Origin: Proteles cristata cristata
Lineage: Eukaryota > Chordata > Mammalia > Carnivora > Hyaenidae
DNA length: 64,000 bases
NCBI GenBank assembly: GCA_017311185.1
Contig: JAESUZ010003104.1
Coordinates: 1-64,000 of the forward strand
Reading direction: 5' to 3'
The position numbers and the translations under genes were made by a program. This document shows, piece by piece, positions 47,992 to 59,307 of this stretch. The notes beneath the pieces were generated by a model. The model ran no database searches and was not told the DNA's origin. It saw only the letters and a program-made list of their open reading frames with translations. Each line of letters opens with the position of its first letter. Position 1 is the stretch's first letter.

Positions 47992-50900
47992 TAAGTTCCT
48001 CCTAATCGTCCTATACGTGCAAACATATGGTAGCTGTCCTTCTCTGCCTGACTTATTTCACTCAGCATAACACCCTCAAGGTCCATCCATGTTGCTACAC
48101 ATGGCCAGATTTCATTCTTTCTCATTGCCATGTAGTATTCCATTGTATAGATAAACCACATCTTCTTGATCCATTTGTCCATTGATGGACACTTAGGCTC
48201 TTTCCATGTTTTGGCTATTGTTGAGAGTGCTGCTATGAACATTGGGGTCCATGTGCTCCTATGCAACAACACTCGTGTATCCCTTGGGTAAATTCTTAGC
48301 AGGCTATTTGTGGGTCATAGGGGAGTTCTATTGTTAATTTTTTGATGAACCTCCACACTGTTTTCCAGAGGGGCTGTACCACTTTACATTCCCAGCAACA
48401 GTGTAGGAGGGTGCCCATTTCTCCACATCCTCGCCAGCATCTAGAGCCCTCTGATTTGCTCATTGTAGCCACTCTGACCAGCGTGAGGTGGTATCTCAGT
48501 GCGGTTTGATTGGTATTTCCCTGATGAGGAGGGATGCTGAGCATCATTTCATGTCTGTTGGCCATCTGGATGTCCTCTTTAGAGAAGTGTCTGTTTATAT
48601 CTTCTGCCCATTTCTTCACTGGGTTTGATTTTTGGGTGTGGAGTTTGGTGAGTTCCATTTAGATTTTGGATACTAGCCCTTTATCTGGTAGGTCTTTAGC
48701 AACTATCTTTACCATTCCGTCAGTTGCCTATTCGTTTTATGGATTGTTTCCTTTGCTGTGCAGAGCTTTTAATCTTGATGAGTTCCCAATAGTTTATTTT
48801 TGCTCTTGATTCCCTTGCTTTTGGGGATGTGTCAAGTAAGAAGTTGCTGCGGTTGAGGTCAAGAAGGTTGTTTCCTGCTTTCTCCTCTAGTGTTTTGATG
48901 GTTTTCTGTCTCAAGTTCAGGTCCTTTATCCAGTTTGAGTTTACTTTTGTGTATGGTGTGAGAAAATGATCTAGTTTCATTCCGCTGCATGTTGCTGTCC
49001 AGTTCTTCCAACACCATCTCTTAAAGAGGCTGTCTTTTCTCCCATTGGATCCTCTTTCCTGCTTTGTCAAAGATTAGTTGGCTGTATACTTTGGGTCTAA
49101 ATCTGAGTTCTCAGTTCTATTCCATTGGTCTATGTGTCTGTTTTTGTGCCAGTATCATACTGTCTTGATGGTGACAGCTTTGTAGTAGAGTCTGTAGTCT
49201 GGGATGGTGATACCTCCCATTTTGGTTTTCTTCTTCAATATTACTTTGACTATTCGGGGTCTTTTGGGGTTCCATACAAATTTTAGGGTAGTTTGTTCTA
49301 GTTTTGAGAAGGATGCTGGTGCAATTTTGATTGGGATTGCATTGAATGTGTAGATTGTTTTGGGTAGTAAAGACATTTTCACCTTATTTATTCTTCCAAT
49401 ATATGAGTATGAAATGTTTTTCCATTTCTTTGTGTCTTCTTCAATTTCCTACATAAGTTTTCTACAGTTTTCATCATACAGTTCTCTTATACCCTTGGTT
49501 AGGTTTATTCCTAGGTATTTTATGGTTTTTTGTGCAATTACGAATGGGATCAGTTTCTTGATTTCTCTTTCTGTTGCTTCATTGTTGGTGTATAAAAATG
49601 CGACCGATATCTGTACGTTAATTTTGTACCCTGCAACTTTGCTGAATCCATGGATCAGCTCTAGTAGGCTTCTGGTGGAGTCGGTCGGGTTTTCTATGTA
49701 GAGTATCACGACGTCTGCAAAAAGTGAAAGTTTGACTTCTTTGCAAATTCTGATGCCTTTTATTTCCTTTTGTTGTCTGATGACTGATGCTAGGACTTCC
49801 AGCAGTATGTTAAACAACAGTGGTGAAAGTGGACATCCTGTCGTGTTCCTGATCTCAGGGGGAAAGCTCTCAGTTTTTCCCCATTGAGGATGATGTTAGC
49901 TGAGGGCTTCTCATAGATGGCTTTTATGATGTTTAAGTAAGTGCCTTCTATCCCGATCTCTCGAGAGTCTTTATTAAGAAGGGATGCTGTATTTTGTCAA
50001 ATGCTTTTTCTGCATCTATCGACAGGATCATATGATTTTTATCTTTTCTTTTGTTGATGTGTTGTATCACACTGATTGATTTGCGAATATTGAACCAGCC
50101 CTGTAACCCAGGAATGAATCCCACTTGATCTTGGTGGATAATTCTTTCTATGCGCTGTTGGAGTCGATTTGCAAGGATCTTGTTGAGGATGTTTGCATCT
50201 GTATTCATCAAGGATATTGGCCTGTAGTTCTCGTATTTTGGGTCTCTGTCTGGCTTGGGAATCAAAGTGATGCTGGCATCAAAAAAATTAGTCTGGAGGT
50301 TTTCTTTCTATTTCTATTTTTTGGAATAGTTTGAGAAGAATGAGTATTGATTCTGTTTTAAATGTCTGGTAGAATTCCCCAGGGAAGCCATCTGGCTCAG
50401 GACTCTTATTTGTTGAGAGATTTTTGATAAATGATTCAATTTCCTCACGTGTTATAGGTCTGTTCAAGTTTTCTCTCTCTTCCCATGTGACTTTTGGTAG
50501 TGAGTGTGTATTTAGGAATTTGTCCATTTCTTCTAAGTTGTCCAGTTTGTTGGCATTTAGTTTTTCCCAGTATTCCCTGATAATTACTTGTATTTCTGAA
50601 GGGCTGGTTGTAATAAGTCCATTTTCATTCATGATTTTATCTATTTGAGTGCTCTCTCTTTTCTTTTTGAGAAGCCTGGCTAGAGGTTTGTCAATTTTGT
50701 TTATTTTTTCAAAAAACCAACTCTTGGTTTCATTGATCTGTTCAACTGTTTCTTTGGTTTCTATATTGTTTATTTCTGCCCTGATTTTTATTATTTCTCT
50801 TCTTCTACTGGGTTTGGGGTGCTCTTTTTGCTCCCCCTCTAGTTCCTTTAGGTGCGCTGTTAGATTTTGCATTTGCGCTTTCTCTAATTTCTTGAAATAG

Positions 50901-51800
50901 GCCTGGAGTGCAATGGACTTTCCTCTTATGACTGCCTTTGCCACATCCCTTAGTGTTTGGATTCTTGTATTCTCATTTTCCTTGGTTTCCATATATTTTA
51001 AAATTTCTTCTCTAATTGCCTGATTGGCCATTCGTTCTTTAGTAGGGTGTTCTTTAACCTCCATGTTTTTGGGGGTTTTCCAGACTTCTTCCTGTGATAG
51101 ATTTCAAGTTTCATAGCATTGTGATCTGAAAGTATGATCTCAATTCTTTTACATTTCTGAGAGCTACTTTATGTCCCAGTATGTGGTCTATCTTGGAGAA
51201 TGTGCCATGCGCACTTGAGAAGAAAGTGAATTCCATAGTATTAGGATGGAGAGTTCTAAATATATCTGTCAAATCCATCTGGTCCAATGTGTCATTTAAG
51301 TCCATTGTGTCTTTATTGATTTTCTATCTCGTTGATCCGATTGCTGTAGTGGAATATTAAAGTCCCCTGCTATTAGCACTTTTTTGTCGATAAGAGTGTT
51401 TCTATTTCTGGATGTTTTATGTATTTAGGTGCTCCCATATTTGGTGCATAGACATTTATAATTGTTAGCTCTTCCTGATGGATAGACCCTTTAATTATTA
51501 TATAATGCCCTTCTTCATCCTTGTTACTGTCTTTAAGGTTCAGTTTGTCTGATATAAGTATAGCTTCTCAAGCTTCTTTTTAACTTCCGGTAGCATGAAA
51601 GATATTTCTCCATCCCCGTACTTCCAATCTTAAAGTGTCCTCCAATGTAAAATGAGTTTCTTGTAGACAGCAAATAGATGGATTTTTTTTAAATCAATTC
51701 TGCTACCCTATGTCATTTGATTGGGGCATTTATTCCGTTTACATTCACTGTTATATTGAGAAATATGGGTTTAGAGTCATCGTGGCCTATGTGGGATTTA
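47992..51800 (-). pseudogene. L1 ORF2 of the antisense L1, broken
   Basis: The open pieces 51111-51305, 50288-51064, 49948-50265, 49449-49817, 49155-49382, 48720-49070, 48296-48658 and 47991-48272 together cover endonuclease to C-terminus. The RT catalytic box reads FADV (near 49717) rather than FADD, a missing key aspartate. The C-terminal segment reads [18 protein letters not shown]. Confidence 0.88.
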
Positions 51801-51848
51801 TGCTTGTGGTGGTGTCTCTGGTATCTTGCATTCCTTGCAACATTTCCC

Positions 51849-52750
51849 TCAGAAGGTCCCCCTCAGGAATCTTATAGAGCTGGTTTAGTGGTGACAAATT
51901 CTTTCAATTTTTGCTTATTTGGAAAGACTTTTATCTCTCTATTCTGAATGACAGGCTTGCTGGATAGAAGATTCTTGGCTGCATATTTTTTCTGTTCATC
52001 ACATTGAAGATTTCCTGCCATTCCTTTCTGGCCTGTCCAGAATCAGTAGATAGGTCTGTCACCACTCAATAGGCTTCCCTTTGTCTGTTAGGGCCCTTTC
52101 CTCCCTAGCTGCCATCAGAGTTCTCTCTTTGTCCTTATATTTTGCTAGTTCCACTATGATATGTTATGTAGAAGATCGATTCAAGTTATGTCCGAGAGGA
52201 GTTCTCTGTGCTTCTTGGATTTCAACATCTGTTTCCTTCCCCAGATTGGGGAAGTTCTCTGGTATAATTTGTTCAAGGACTTCTTCAAGCGCCTTTTCCG
52301 CTCTCTTCCTCTTCTTTAATTCCTGTGATATGGATATTATTCTGTTAGATTGCATCATTGAGCTTTCGAACTCCTCTTTCATTTTCTTGTATCGGTTTAT
52401 ACAGGATCTCTTTTTCTCGGTTTCTTCTTTTTCTATAATTCTGTCTTCTAAATCATTTATTCTTCTTTCTGCCTCTTCAATCCTTGCATTGGTTAACTCC
52501 ATTTTATTTTGCATCTCATTTATAGCATTTTTTAAAAATTCATCACAACTATTTTTACGCTCCATAGTCTTTGTAGCAAAGTTTCTTTGATGTTTTCCAT
52601 GCTTTTTTCAAGCCCAGTGATTAATTTTATGACTATTGTTCTAAATTCTTGTTCAGTTATATTGCTTATATCTGTTTTGAGCAGTTCTTTAGCTGTCATT
52701 TCTTCCTGGAATTTCTTTGGAGGAGAGCTCTTTCATTGTGTCATTTTGGT
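51849..52750 (-). pseudogene. L1 ORF1 of the antisense L1, broken
   Basis: The open piece 52164-52565 carries the coiled coil (ARIEEAERRINDLEDRIIEK) and the start of the RRM region (IIPENFPNLGKETDVEIQEA). The C-terminal end is recognised by the LRGTF-like residues and a stop near 51850. Several stops lie between. Confidence 0.8.
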
Positions 52751-54604
52751 TGCTTTTTATCTATTGTTAGTTTTAAAAACTTGTTATGCACGCTACATCT
52801 GTGAGAGCTGTTGTACGAAAGAAGACTCTTTGTCCTGGGCCTGACCGTTCATAAAATGTTCTTTAAATTGTATCTCTTGGTCTCTCTTTTGAGACCTTGG
52901 TTATTTTATTTTCCTACTCGTAGTGGTATTTGGGACTCTCCACCATGTGTACTTTGGCTTGTTTCTTGAGATAGCCCTGAAAAAGAAAACAGACAGACAA
53001 ACACACAGGGAACAAAGGCACACAAACGCACAGACAAATCTAACAAACATGTAAACCAGAAGGGAAAACATAAAAGAGAAAAGAGGAAGGAGGGAAGGTG
53101 AACAATAGAAATAGATAGAAATAGAAATAGAACAATAGAAATAGAAATACTTAAAAAAAATAAGAAAAGAAAAGGAAAAAAAGAAGAAACCTAATAGACA
53201 AAGAACATTCTAAAGCATGTAACCAGATTTCCCAGCTAAAATAAATAGCCAGGTGTATGCAGTGTTGGTGGAAGAGCATAGAGAAAGAGAGAAATGACAG
53301 AGCAGGGATGAAGCGAAATTGGAAATGAAAAAGCAGTCAGAAGGAATAAGAGGCTTTTTTCAAAGAGTGAAAGAGTGGAATATGATGGGAGAAGAGGCGA
53401 AAGAAATGATGATGATGCTATCCAGAGAAACTATATAGTCTGATTACTCCAGAGAGAAAGAGATGAAAAGGGAAGTAGGTGTAGAATTTACATATAGAGA
53501 ATGGATTGAATGTAACTGTTTAAGCAAACCAGTGACCAGAATTAATCAGGGCAGTGCATCCATGTTTGTCTTGCCCTGGCTCAGGAAAAAAAAAAAAAAA
53601 AAAGGGAAGAGGACAGCTCCCCAGCAGGGATGGGTATGGTTTGGTCCAGTGCATCATGGGAGTCCTGCCTTGGTGGTTGTGGGTAGAAGAGTGGCGGTGC
53701 CCCAGTTCCCTCTCGGATCAAGCTTTGCAACTCACTCTTTTGGGTGTGTAATTTTCCTGTGCCGGGGGCATAGCCATGGTGGACCCTGTTCTATATCCCA
53801 AGCCAGGACTGGTTTCCAGATCTCAGTCCACACGCCCCATTGAAATTGCCCGAAATATAAACTGCAGGCTAGCCCCTGAGAACAGTTTGAAGCCTCTCTT
53901 CCCCCCCCAACCCCCTCAACGGGGATCGAGCCAGAATCCGCTGCTCCCATCTCCTCCAGGTTGGGCTGGTGAGCGAGGAGCAGTTTCACCCGTGGTCGCC
54001 TGGGACCAGTGCGTACTGCCTAAGGTTGGCTGGACAGCAAGAAGTCGAGTCCCTATGTGCCCCTTCGCCCGAAATATAAACTCGTGGGCAAATCACTCAG
54101 AGCAGTATCAAGCCTTTTGCCTCCCCCCTAGGGATCCAGCCAAGCCAGAAGCACAAAGGCACAGCCACCGCGCATCCCCTCCAGGTCGAGCTGGCGAGTG
54201 GGGATATGTTTCCCTGGGGGTTGCCTGGGACGAGTGCGTCCTGCCTAGGGTCAGCGAGACAGCAGGAAACCGGGTCCCTCTGTGTCCCCAGTGGAGGTTT
54301 TCTCTTCTCCAGCGACAGGGACAGTGTCTTGAGCATTTTCGCCCACTCATTCCCCACCCCCCCAGACTCACTGCAGCTCCCCACAGAGGGGGATTCCTCT
54401 TCCTCTGTGTCTCCAGTCTCGCCCGGTTTTATTTTTCCCAGTTCGCACTCAGTGTAAGGTTTCTCAGCGGACTCTGTCTCCTTTTCCTCCCAAACTCCTG
54501 GATTGTGTAAGGGTTCCTATGGCTTCAGGCCTTCTTCGTGTGAGATATGGGGGCGAGTAAAATGTATGGAGCTCCCTACTTCTCTGCCATCTTGCCTCCC
54601 CCTC

Positions 54605-55002
54605 CTTGTTTTTTTTAATGTTGTAAAATGCATACACTTTTCTAGTGTTCAACCAATCTTGCATTTTCAGAAAGCACGAACTAGACTTGTCCTTTATGTA
54701 ATATCCTGCACTGTAGCTGGAATTCAGTCTGCTAATACTTTGTTTAGAATGTTTGCATGTGTATTTATTCATGAGTGAGAGAGAGCTATAATATTTTCTT
54801 TTGCTGCACTTGTCATGTTTCACACTCAAGGTTGTGTTAGTTTCATAAAATGAGACAATGTTTATTCTCCAAAATAGTTGTTTTCTTCTCTGGAAAAATG
54901 TGTTTAACAGTTAGCATTGCAAGGCACTGAAGCTCTCTCAGCCAGTATTTTTTTTTTTTTTTGGTGGGAAAATTTTGGGCTACTGATTCAATGCCTTTAC
55001 TT
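54605..55002 (-). mobile_element. Ancient L1 (antisense), second part
   Basis: 'gttcaaccaatcttgcattt', 'ctgctaatactttgtttagaatgtttgcatgtg' and 'gttagtttcataaaatgag' are reverse-strand ORF2 landmarks in the order expected after 47777. Confidence 0.62.
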
Positions 55003-55210
55003 TTTTAAAGTGTATTTATTTATTTTGAGAATGCGATTGATTGGAGTGGGGGTCAGAGAGAGAGAGAGTAAGAGAGAGAGAATCTCAAGCTGGCTCTGTA
55101 CTGTCAATGCAGAGCCTGATGCAAGGCTCAAACCCACAAACCATGAGATCATAACCTGAGCCAGAGTCAAGAGTTGGATGCTTCACCGACTGAGCCACCC
55201 AGGCACCCTG
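55003..55210 (-). mobile_element. CAN-SINE, antisense, older
   Basis: Reverse complement head GGGTGCCTGGGTGGCTCAG. Imperfect target duplication TTCAATGCCTTTAC / TTCACTGCCTTTTG on either side. Confidence 0.9.
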
Positions 55211-55239
55211 GTTCACTGCCTTTTGAAGAACTGAGATTT

Positions 55240-55455
55240 GGCGCGCCTGGGTGGCTTAATCGGTTAAGCGTCCGACTTTCCTTAGGTCATGATCTCGCGG
55301 TTCGAGGGTTCGAGCCCCGCGTCGGGCTCTGTGCTGACTGCCAGCTCAGAGCCTGGAGCCTATTCAGAGTCTGTGTCTTCCTCTCTCTCTGACCCTCCCC
55401 TGCTCACGCTGTCTCTCTCTCTCTCTCTCCTAGAAATAAATAAAAATTAAAAAAA
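55240..55455 (+). mobile_element. CAN-SINE, young subfamily
   Basis: Head GGCGCGCCTGGGTGGCTTAA, B box GGTTCGAGCCC and CTAGAAATAAATAAA tail. Perfect 14-base target duplication AAGAACTGAGATTT (55226-55239 and 55456-55469). Confidence 0.95.
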
Positions 55456-55469
55456 AAGAACTGAGATTT

Positions 55470-56076
55470 TCTGTTTCTTCTTGAGTCAAATATACATGTT
55501 GAATTAGTTCTTATTTCATGTCAAATGATTGGATATAATGCTATTATAATAAACTGTCATTATCCATTTTGGGTATTCCATGTCTGGAAAAAATGTCCCC
55601 TTTTTCATTCCTGAATTTGCATAATTTTTGGCCTTCTTCCTTTAGTTCTTGATTAGTTCACCAAGTCATTTTAAATTTCGATTGTATCATAAAGCAACCA
55701 ACCTCTGTTCTCTTGTTTAATCATATCCACTGAATATTTAGTATCTATTTCTTCAGTATTTGTATTTCCCTTTCTGTCTGCCTTCATTCTATTTTCTTTG
55801 GAATTATTTTGTTCTTTTCTAGCTTTGATGAGTATATGCTTGGCTCATAAATTTTCAGCTTTTTTATTTTCTATCAAATTTCTGTAAACATTTTAAGATT
55901 ATCCATTCCCTCTGTGTACCACATTAGCCTTAGGTATCCCTTAGGTTTTTTTAATGTAGTTATTTCATCATTGTTCAGTTCAAAATGCCATCTTATTTCC
56001 AATTGAGTCCTTCTCTAAACCATGGGGAGCATATTTGTTTATTTCCAAACACAGGTGTTTATTTCCAAACACAGGA
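55470..56076 (-). mobile_element. Ancient L1 (antisense), third part
   Basis: Reverse-strand L1 landmarks continue: 'cattcctgaatttgcataattt', 'tctgttctcttgtttaatc'. A 20-base unit TGTTTATTTCCAAACACAGG is duplicated in tandem at 56035-56075. Confidence 0.55.
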
Positions 56077-56236
56077 GGATGTCTAAACATCATACTCAAT
56101 GATGAAGAACTGAGAGCTTTTTCCCTTAAGATCAAGAACAAGGATGTCCATTCTCACCACATTTATTCAAGATAGTACTGGAAGTTCTAGGCAGAGCAAT
56201 CAGACAAGAAAGAGAAATAAAAGGCATCCTACCACA
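56077..56236 (+). mobile_element. Old L1 ORF2 fragment, opposite strand, inside the ancient L1
   Basis: 'catcatactcaatgatgaagaactgagagc', 'aggatgtccattctcaccac' and 'gtactggaagttctaggcagagcaatc' are the forward ORF2 reverse-transcriptase region, on the strand opposite to its surroundings. Confidence 0.75.
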
Positions 56237-56760
56237 TGAAGATATCTAGTATTTCTTTGTCATGGATTTCTAGTATTTTGCTTAGAGAACATGTGCTGAA
56301 TGATTTAGTCATTTGAAATTTAAGTTTGCTTTATAACCTAGGATATGCTCCGTTTTTGTCAATGGCTTTTTCTGCTTGGAGGGAACATACATGTAATTTT
56401 GAATTCATGTCCTATAAATAAATCCATTAGGCCAAGTCAGTTAAGTATTCCAATCTGCCATCTTCTACTTCAAGTTATTTCACGTAGCGCTTCTTGGCCA
56501 TAAAGCTTTTAAATACGACATCAATATAACAACACCAGCTTTCCTTTGGGTAGGAATTCGATGGTATTTTTTCTAACCGTTTACATTTGATTCATCTGAA
56601 TAACCTAACCCACCTCTCCTATAAATGGAAGCTTTTCTCCAAATGATTTTCCTCTTGCAACATTAATTTGTGAAATGTGTACCAAGTATTTACATTGTAC
56701 AAAAGTAATGTGTAGGCTCCTTACATTTCCAACATTTTAGTTGCCTTTATATGATGAATA
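56237..56760 (-). mobile_element. Ancient L1 (antisense), fourth part
   Basis: 'tttataacctaggatatgctcc' and 'cctataaataaatccattaggcc' are reverse-strand endonuclease-side landmarks; the assignment fades beyond about 56,600. Confidence 0.5.
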
Positions 56761-57089
56761 TTCTTGGCTTTTTCTCTTCAACATTTGAGGCTGGGACAGA
56801 ATTACTTGGCAGTTCTCCATGCTTCCCGAGCATGTGTGCAGACCTCTATTATGGGCATTGTCCATCAGTGCTCATGTGGAGCACACCAAAAAGTGGCTTC
56901 AAACAAGGAAGGAATTATTGGCTCACATAATTGGGATTCCAGACATGGGGCACTCAGAGGTCCTGGCCCTGTTTCTCTAGGATTCTTCCTGTTCTAACTT
57001 TATCTCCACATTGGCTGTCTTCCCTCGTGAAGGCAAAAACAGTTCCAGCAAAGCACGTCTTCAGCCCTGCACATGACACATTCAAAGAA
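56761..57089. other. Unassigned
   Basis: Contains an 'aagtggcttcaaacaaggaagg...ttggctcacataa' stretch typical of old transposons, family not recognised. Confidence 0.3.
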
Positions 57090-57332
57090 AGAAATCTTGA
57101 GCCTGGTTTTTGATGGGTCTGCACAATATGCCGGTACCACCTGTAACTGGCCACCTGCAGCACTACCTCCCTACTCAGTAGTGACCCTGAAAGACATCAG
57201 TAGAGGGCAGCTTTCCCAGAAACAGAAGACTGAGGGGTACATTTCAGGTCTACTTAGCCTGGATTGAGAAATGGCAAGAAATCTGGATCCAGTGTGGTTC
57301 ATAGGAGTTGCCAGTGATTTGGCTGGTGGTTG
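57090..57332 (+). pseudogene. ERVL pol remnant, RNase H part
   Basis: 'cctgcagcactacctcc', 'accctgaaagacatcagtagagggc' and 'ggttcataggagttgcc' correspond to the RNase H region of ERVL pol, an ancient endogenous retrovirus. It is full of stops and indels and is cut by an LTR at 57333. Confidence 0.7.
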
Positions 57333-57487
57333 TGTTATAGGCTAAGTGGTTTGTTCCCCACCTCCAAATTCAGACATTGAAGTCTCAACCACCAATATGA
57401 TAGTATTTGGAGGTGGATATTTGAGAGTTAGGTTTTGGTGACGTCATTAAAGGACACTTGTGATGAGATTATAAGAAGAGGAAAAGA

Positions 57488-57533
<46 letters not shown>

Positions 57534-57743
57534 TCTCCACACATTCATATACCAAGGAAAGGCCATGTAAGCACACAGTGAGAAAGCAAATGTCTGCAAG
57601 CCAGAAAGAGGATCCTCCCCAGGAACTGAATTTTCCAGCACCTTGATCTCAGACTTTCCAGCTTCTAGTGACAAATAAGTGTTTATTGTTCAAGCCATTC
57701 AGCCTATGGTATTTTCTTATGGGAACCCAAGCAGACTGAGACA
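57333..57743 (+). mobile_element. MST-type MaLR solo LTR
   Basis: Starts TGTTATAGG and ends GAGACA, with MST landmarks in order: 'atgatagtatttggaggtgg', 'tgagattataagaagagg', a CT run, 'ccatgtaagcacacagtgag', 'gtctgcaagccagaaag', 'caccttgatctcagactttcc' and 'cctatggtattttcttatgg'. It has split the ERVL pol remnant. The flanking 5-mers (GGTTG and GTAGG) no longer match. Confidence 0.87.
57491..57529 (+). repeat. (CT)n microsatellite within the MST LTR
   Basis: About 19 CT units where the LTR has a short CT-rich motif. Confidence 0.93.
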
Positions 57744-59005
57744 GTAGGGGATTCAGAAGAATCAAGGGTCCATATTTGAAAATTAATGACAAGGAACTAA
57801 TGAGAAAAGGTATAGGGATAGATCTCTTAGAGCGAACAGTGTGAAGACAGTCCTATCCTCTATCACCAAGTGAGAGCTCACTAATCATGTGGACAAAATG
57901 ATACACTTCATGATGTCAATCAACCTCATTCCCAGCCGCCTTGGTGTTTGCCCAGTGAGCTTATGAACAAAGGGATCATGGTGACAGGCTTGTAAGCTAG
58001 GCATTAGCTCATCAAAGTAGTCTATCAAGACTGACCTGGCTACTGCTGCCACCTAGTGGCTATTGCCAAGAGCAGAAACCATAAACCAGCTAGGAGCCCT
58101 AGCATAACCTCATTTCCTGAGGAACCAAGCTAGCCACCTGGTGACAGGTTGGTTCCATTGCATTTCTTCCATCATGGAAGGGGCATAAATTCTGCATATA
58201 TATTTGCCTTCCCTGCTTATAATGCTTCTTCCAGTAACACCATCCTTGGACCCTTGAGATGCCTTAACTACCACCATGGCATTCCCCCACAGCAGGGTCT
58301 AATCAAAGAACATATTCCATGGCTAAAGAAATGTAGCATGGAATTAACTCGTTGTATCTCATACCCCATCACCCAGAAGCAGCTGGCCTATTTAAAAGTG
58401 GAGTGGCTTACTGAAGACTCAGTTATTGCACAAGTTAACCATGAAATAGGGGCTTCTGTCTTGTAGGATGCAGTTTATGCTTTGAATCAGAAATCCTTAT
58501 ATGATGCAGTCTCTCTCCAGAGCCAGGATACACGAGTCTGGGAATTGAGGGATAAATCTGAGAGAGGCTTCTTTTACAATTAATTCTAACAATTCACTCA
58601 AAGAATGTTTTCTTCCTGTGCTGACAGTTTTGAGCTCTGCTGCTTTGAAAAACTCAGTTCCCAAGAAGATAGTTCTTCCACCAGGGCATGCTACAATGGT
58701 TCTATTGAACTGAAACCAACAGACAGATGAAGGGGCTACTCTACTGATGAGACAGATTGATCTGGATTACTAAGGAGAGATCAGGTGAGTGCTAAATAGC
58801 GGAAACAGGGGGGTGGGCTTTGTCTACCCAAAGCACTAAGCACCTAGGTACTTCTTAATACTAAGAGCCTTTAAGAATGAGGATTTAGATCTCCCCCTCA
58901 ACCACCAAGTGAAGATCCATGACCAAATGAGGTCCTAGCTAAGGAAGAGAGAAATATTGAATTGGTAGAAGAACAAAAGTCATAGACATCAACTATGGCC
59001 TCGTG
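57744..59005 (+). pseudogene. ERVL pol remnant, RNase H end, integrase and downstream part
   Basis: The element resumes after the LTR: 'aaaattaatgacaaggaac', then integrase-region landmarks 'acctggctactgc', 'ttgccttccctgcttataatgc', 'ccatggcattcccccacagc', 'catcacccagaagcagctggcc' and 'tatgctttgaatcagaaatcc', and finally 'gaccaaatgaggtcctagc'. No long frame is intact (the best is 58149-58466). Two LTRs of its own were not found. Confidence 0.78.
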
Positions 59006-59007
59006 AC

Positions 59008-59168
59008 TAGGATCATCAGATTTAGCAAATAATATAAATGAACTTCAGGAAAACAACAAATAAACTTTGGAATATTAGTGTGTCCTATGCAATTTGGGGG
59101 ACATACCTATACTAAAAATTATTCATTGTTTGAGCATCCTATATTTTATCTGGCAACTCTATTCATGA
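59008..59168 (+). repeat. Imperfect palindromic repeat
   Basis: The two halves are roughly complementary around GTGTCC...GGGGACATAC at the centre (about 59080-59110), with an 'agatttagcaaata' left end and a 'tattttatctggcaactct' right end. It resembles a known palindromic mammalian repeat that I cannot name with certainty. Confidence 0.5.
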
Positions 59169-59307
59169 CCAATGAAAAAAGTTGCATCTCTTTTTTGCTC
59201 TTTATATATATGTATTTGTATTTATTATTTTCTCTTTTCTGCTTCTCATTATCATTTTACATACAACTTGTTGGAGGTTAGTAATCAGTGGAATTGTGAT
59301 TGATTTT

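Larger units (their letters stand above)
47778..54604 (-). mobile_element. LINE-1, near full length, antisense, ORFs broken
   Basis: Read on the minus strand it starts with GGGGGAGGCAAGATGGCAGAG (5' end near 54604) and ends with a poly(A) tail at 47778-47784. At about 6.8 kb it is complete. It differs from the + strand L1s in its 5' UTR, so it belongs to a related but different subfamily. It interrupts an older L1. I found no clear target-site duplication. Confidence 0.92.

Noticed and set aside
53463..54510. Long open frames (up to 244 codons) on the + strand
   Set aside because: They are the antisense of the GC-rich L1 5' UTR, which commonly has long non-coding open frames.
57575..57585. 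Heptamer-like CACAGTG in 'cacacagtgagaa'
   Set aside because: No nonamer at 12 or 23 bases and no V or J next to it. It is part of the MST LTR.
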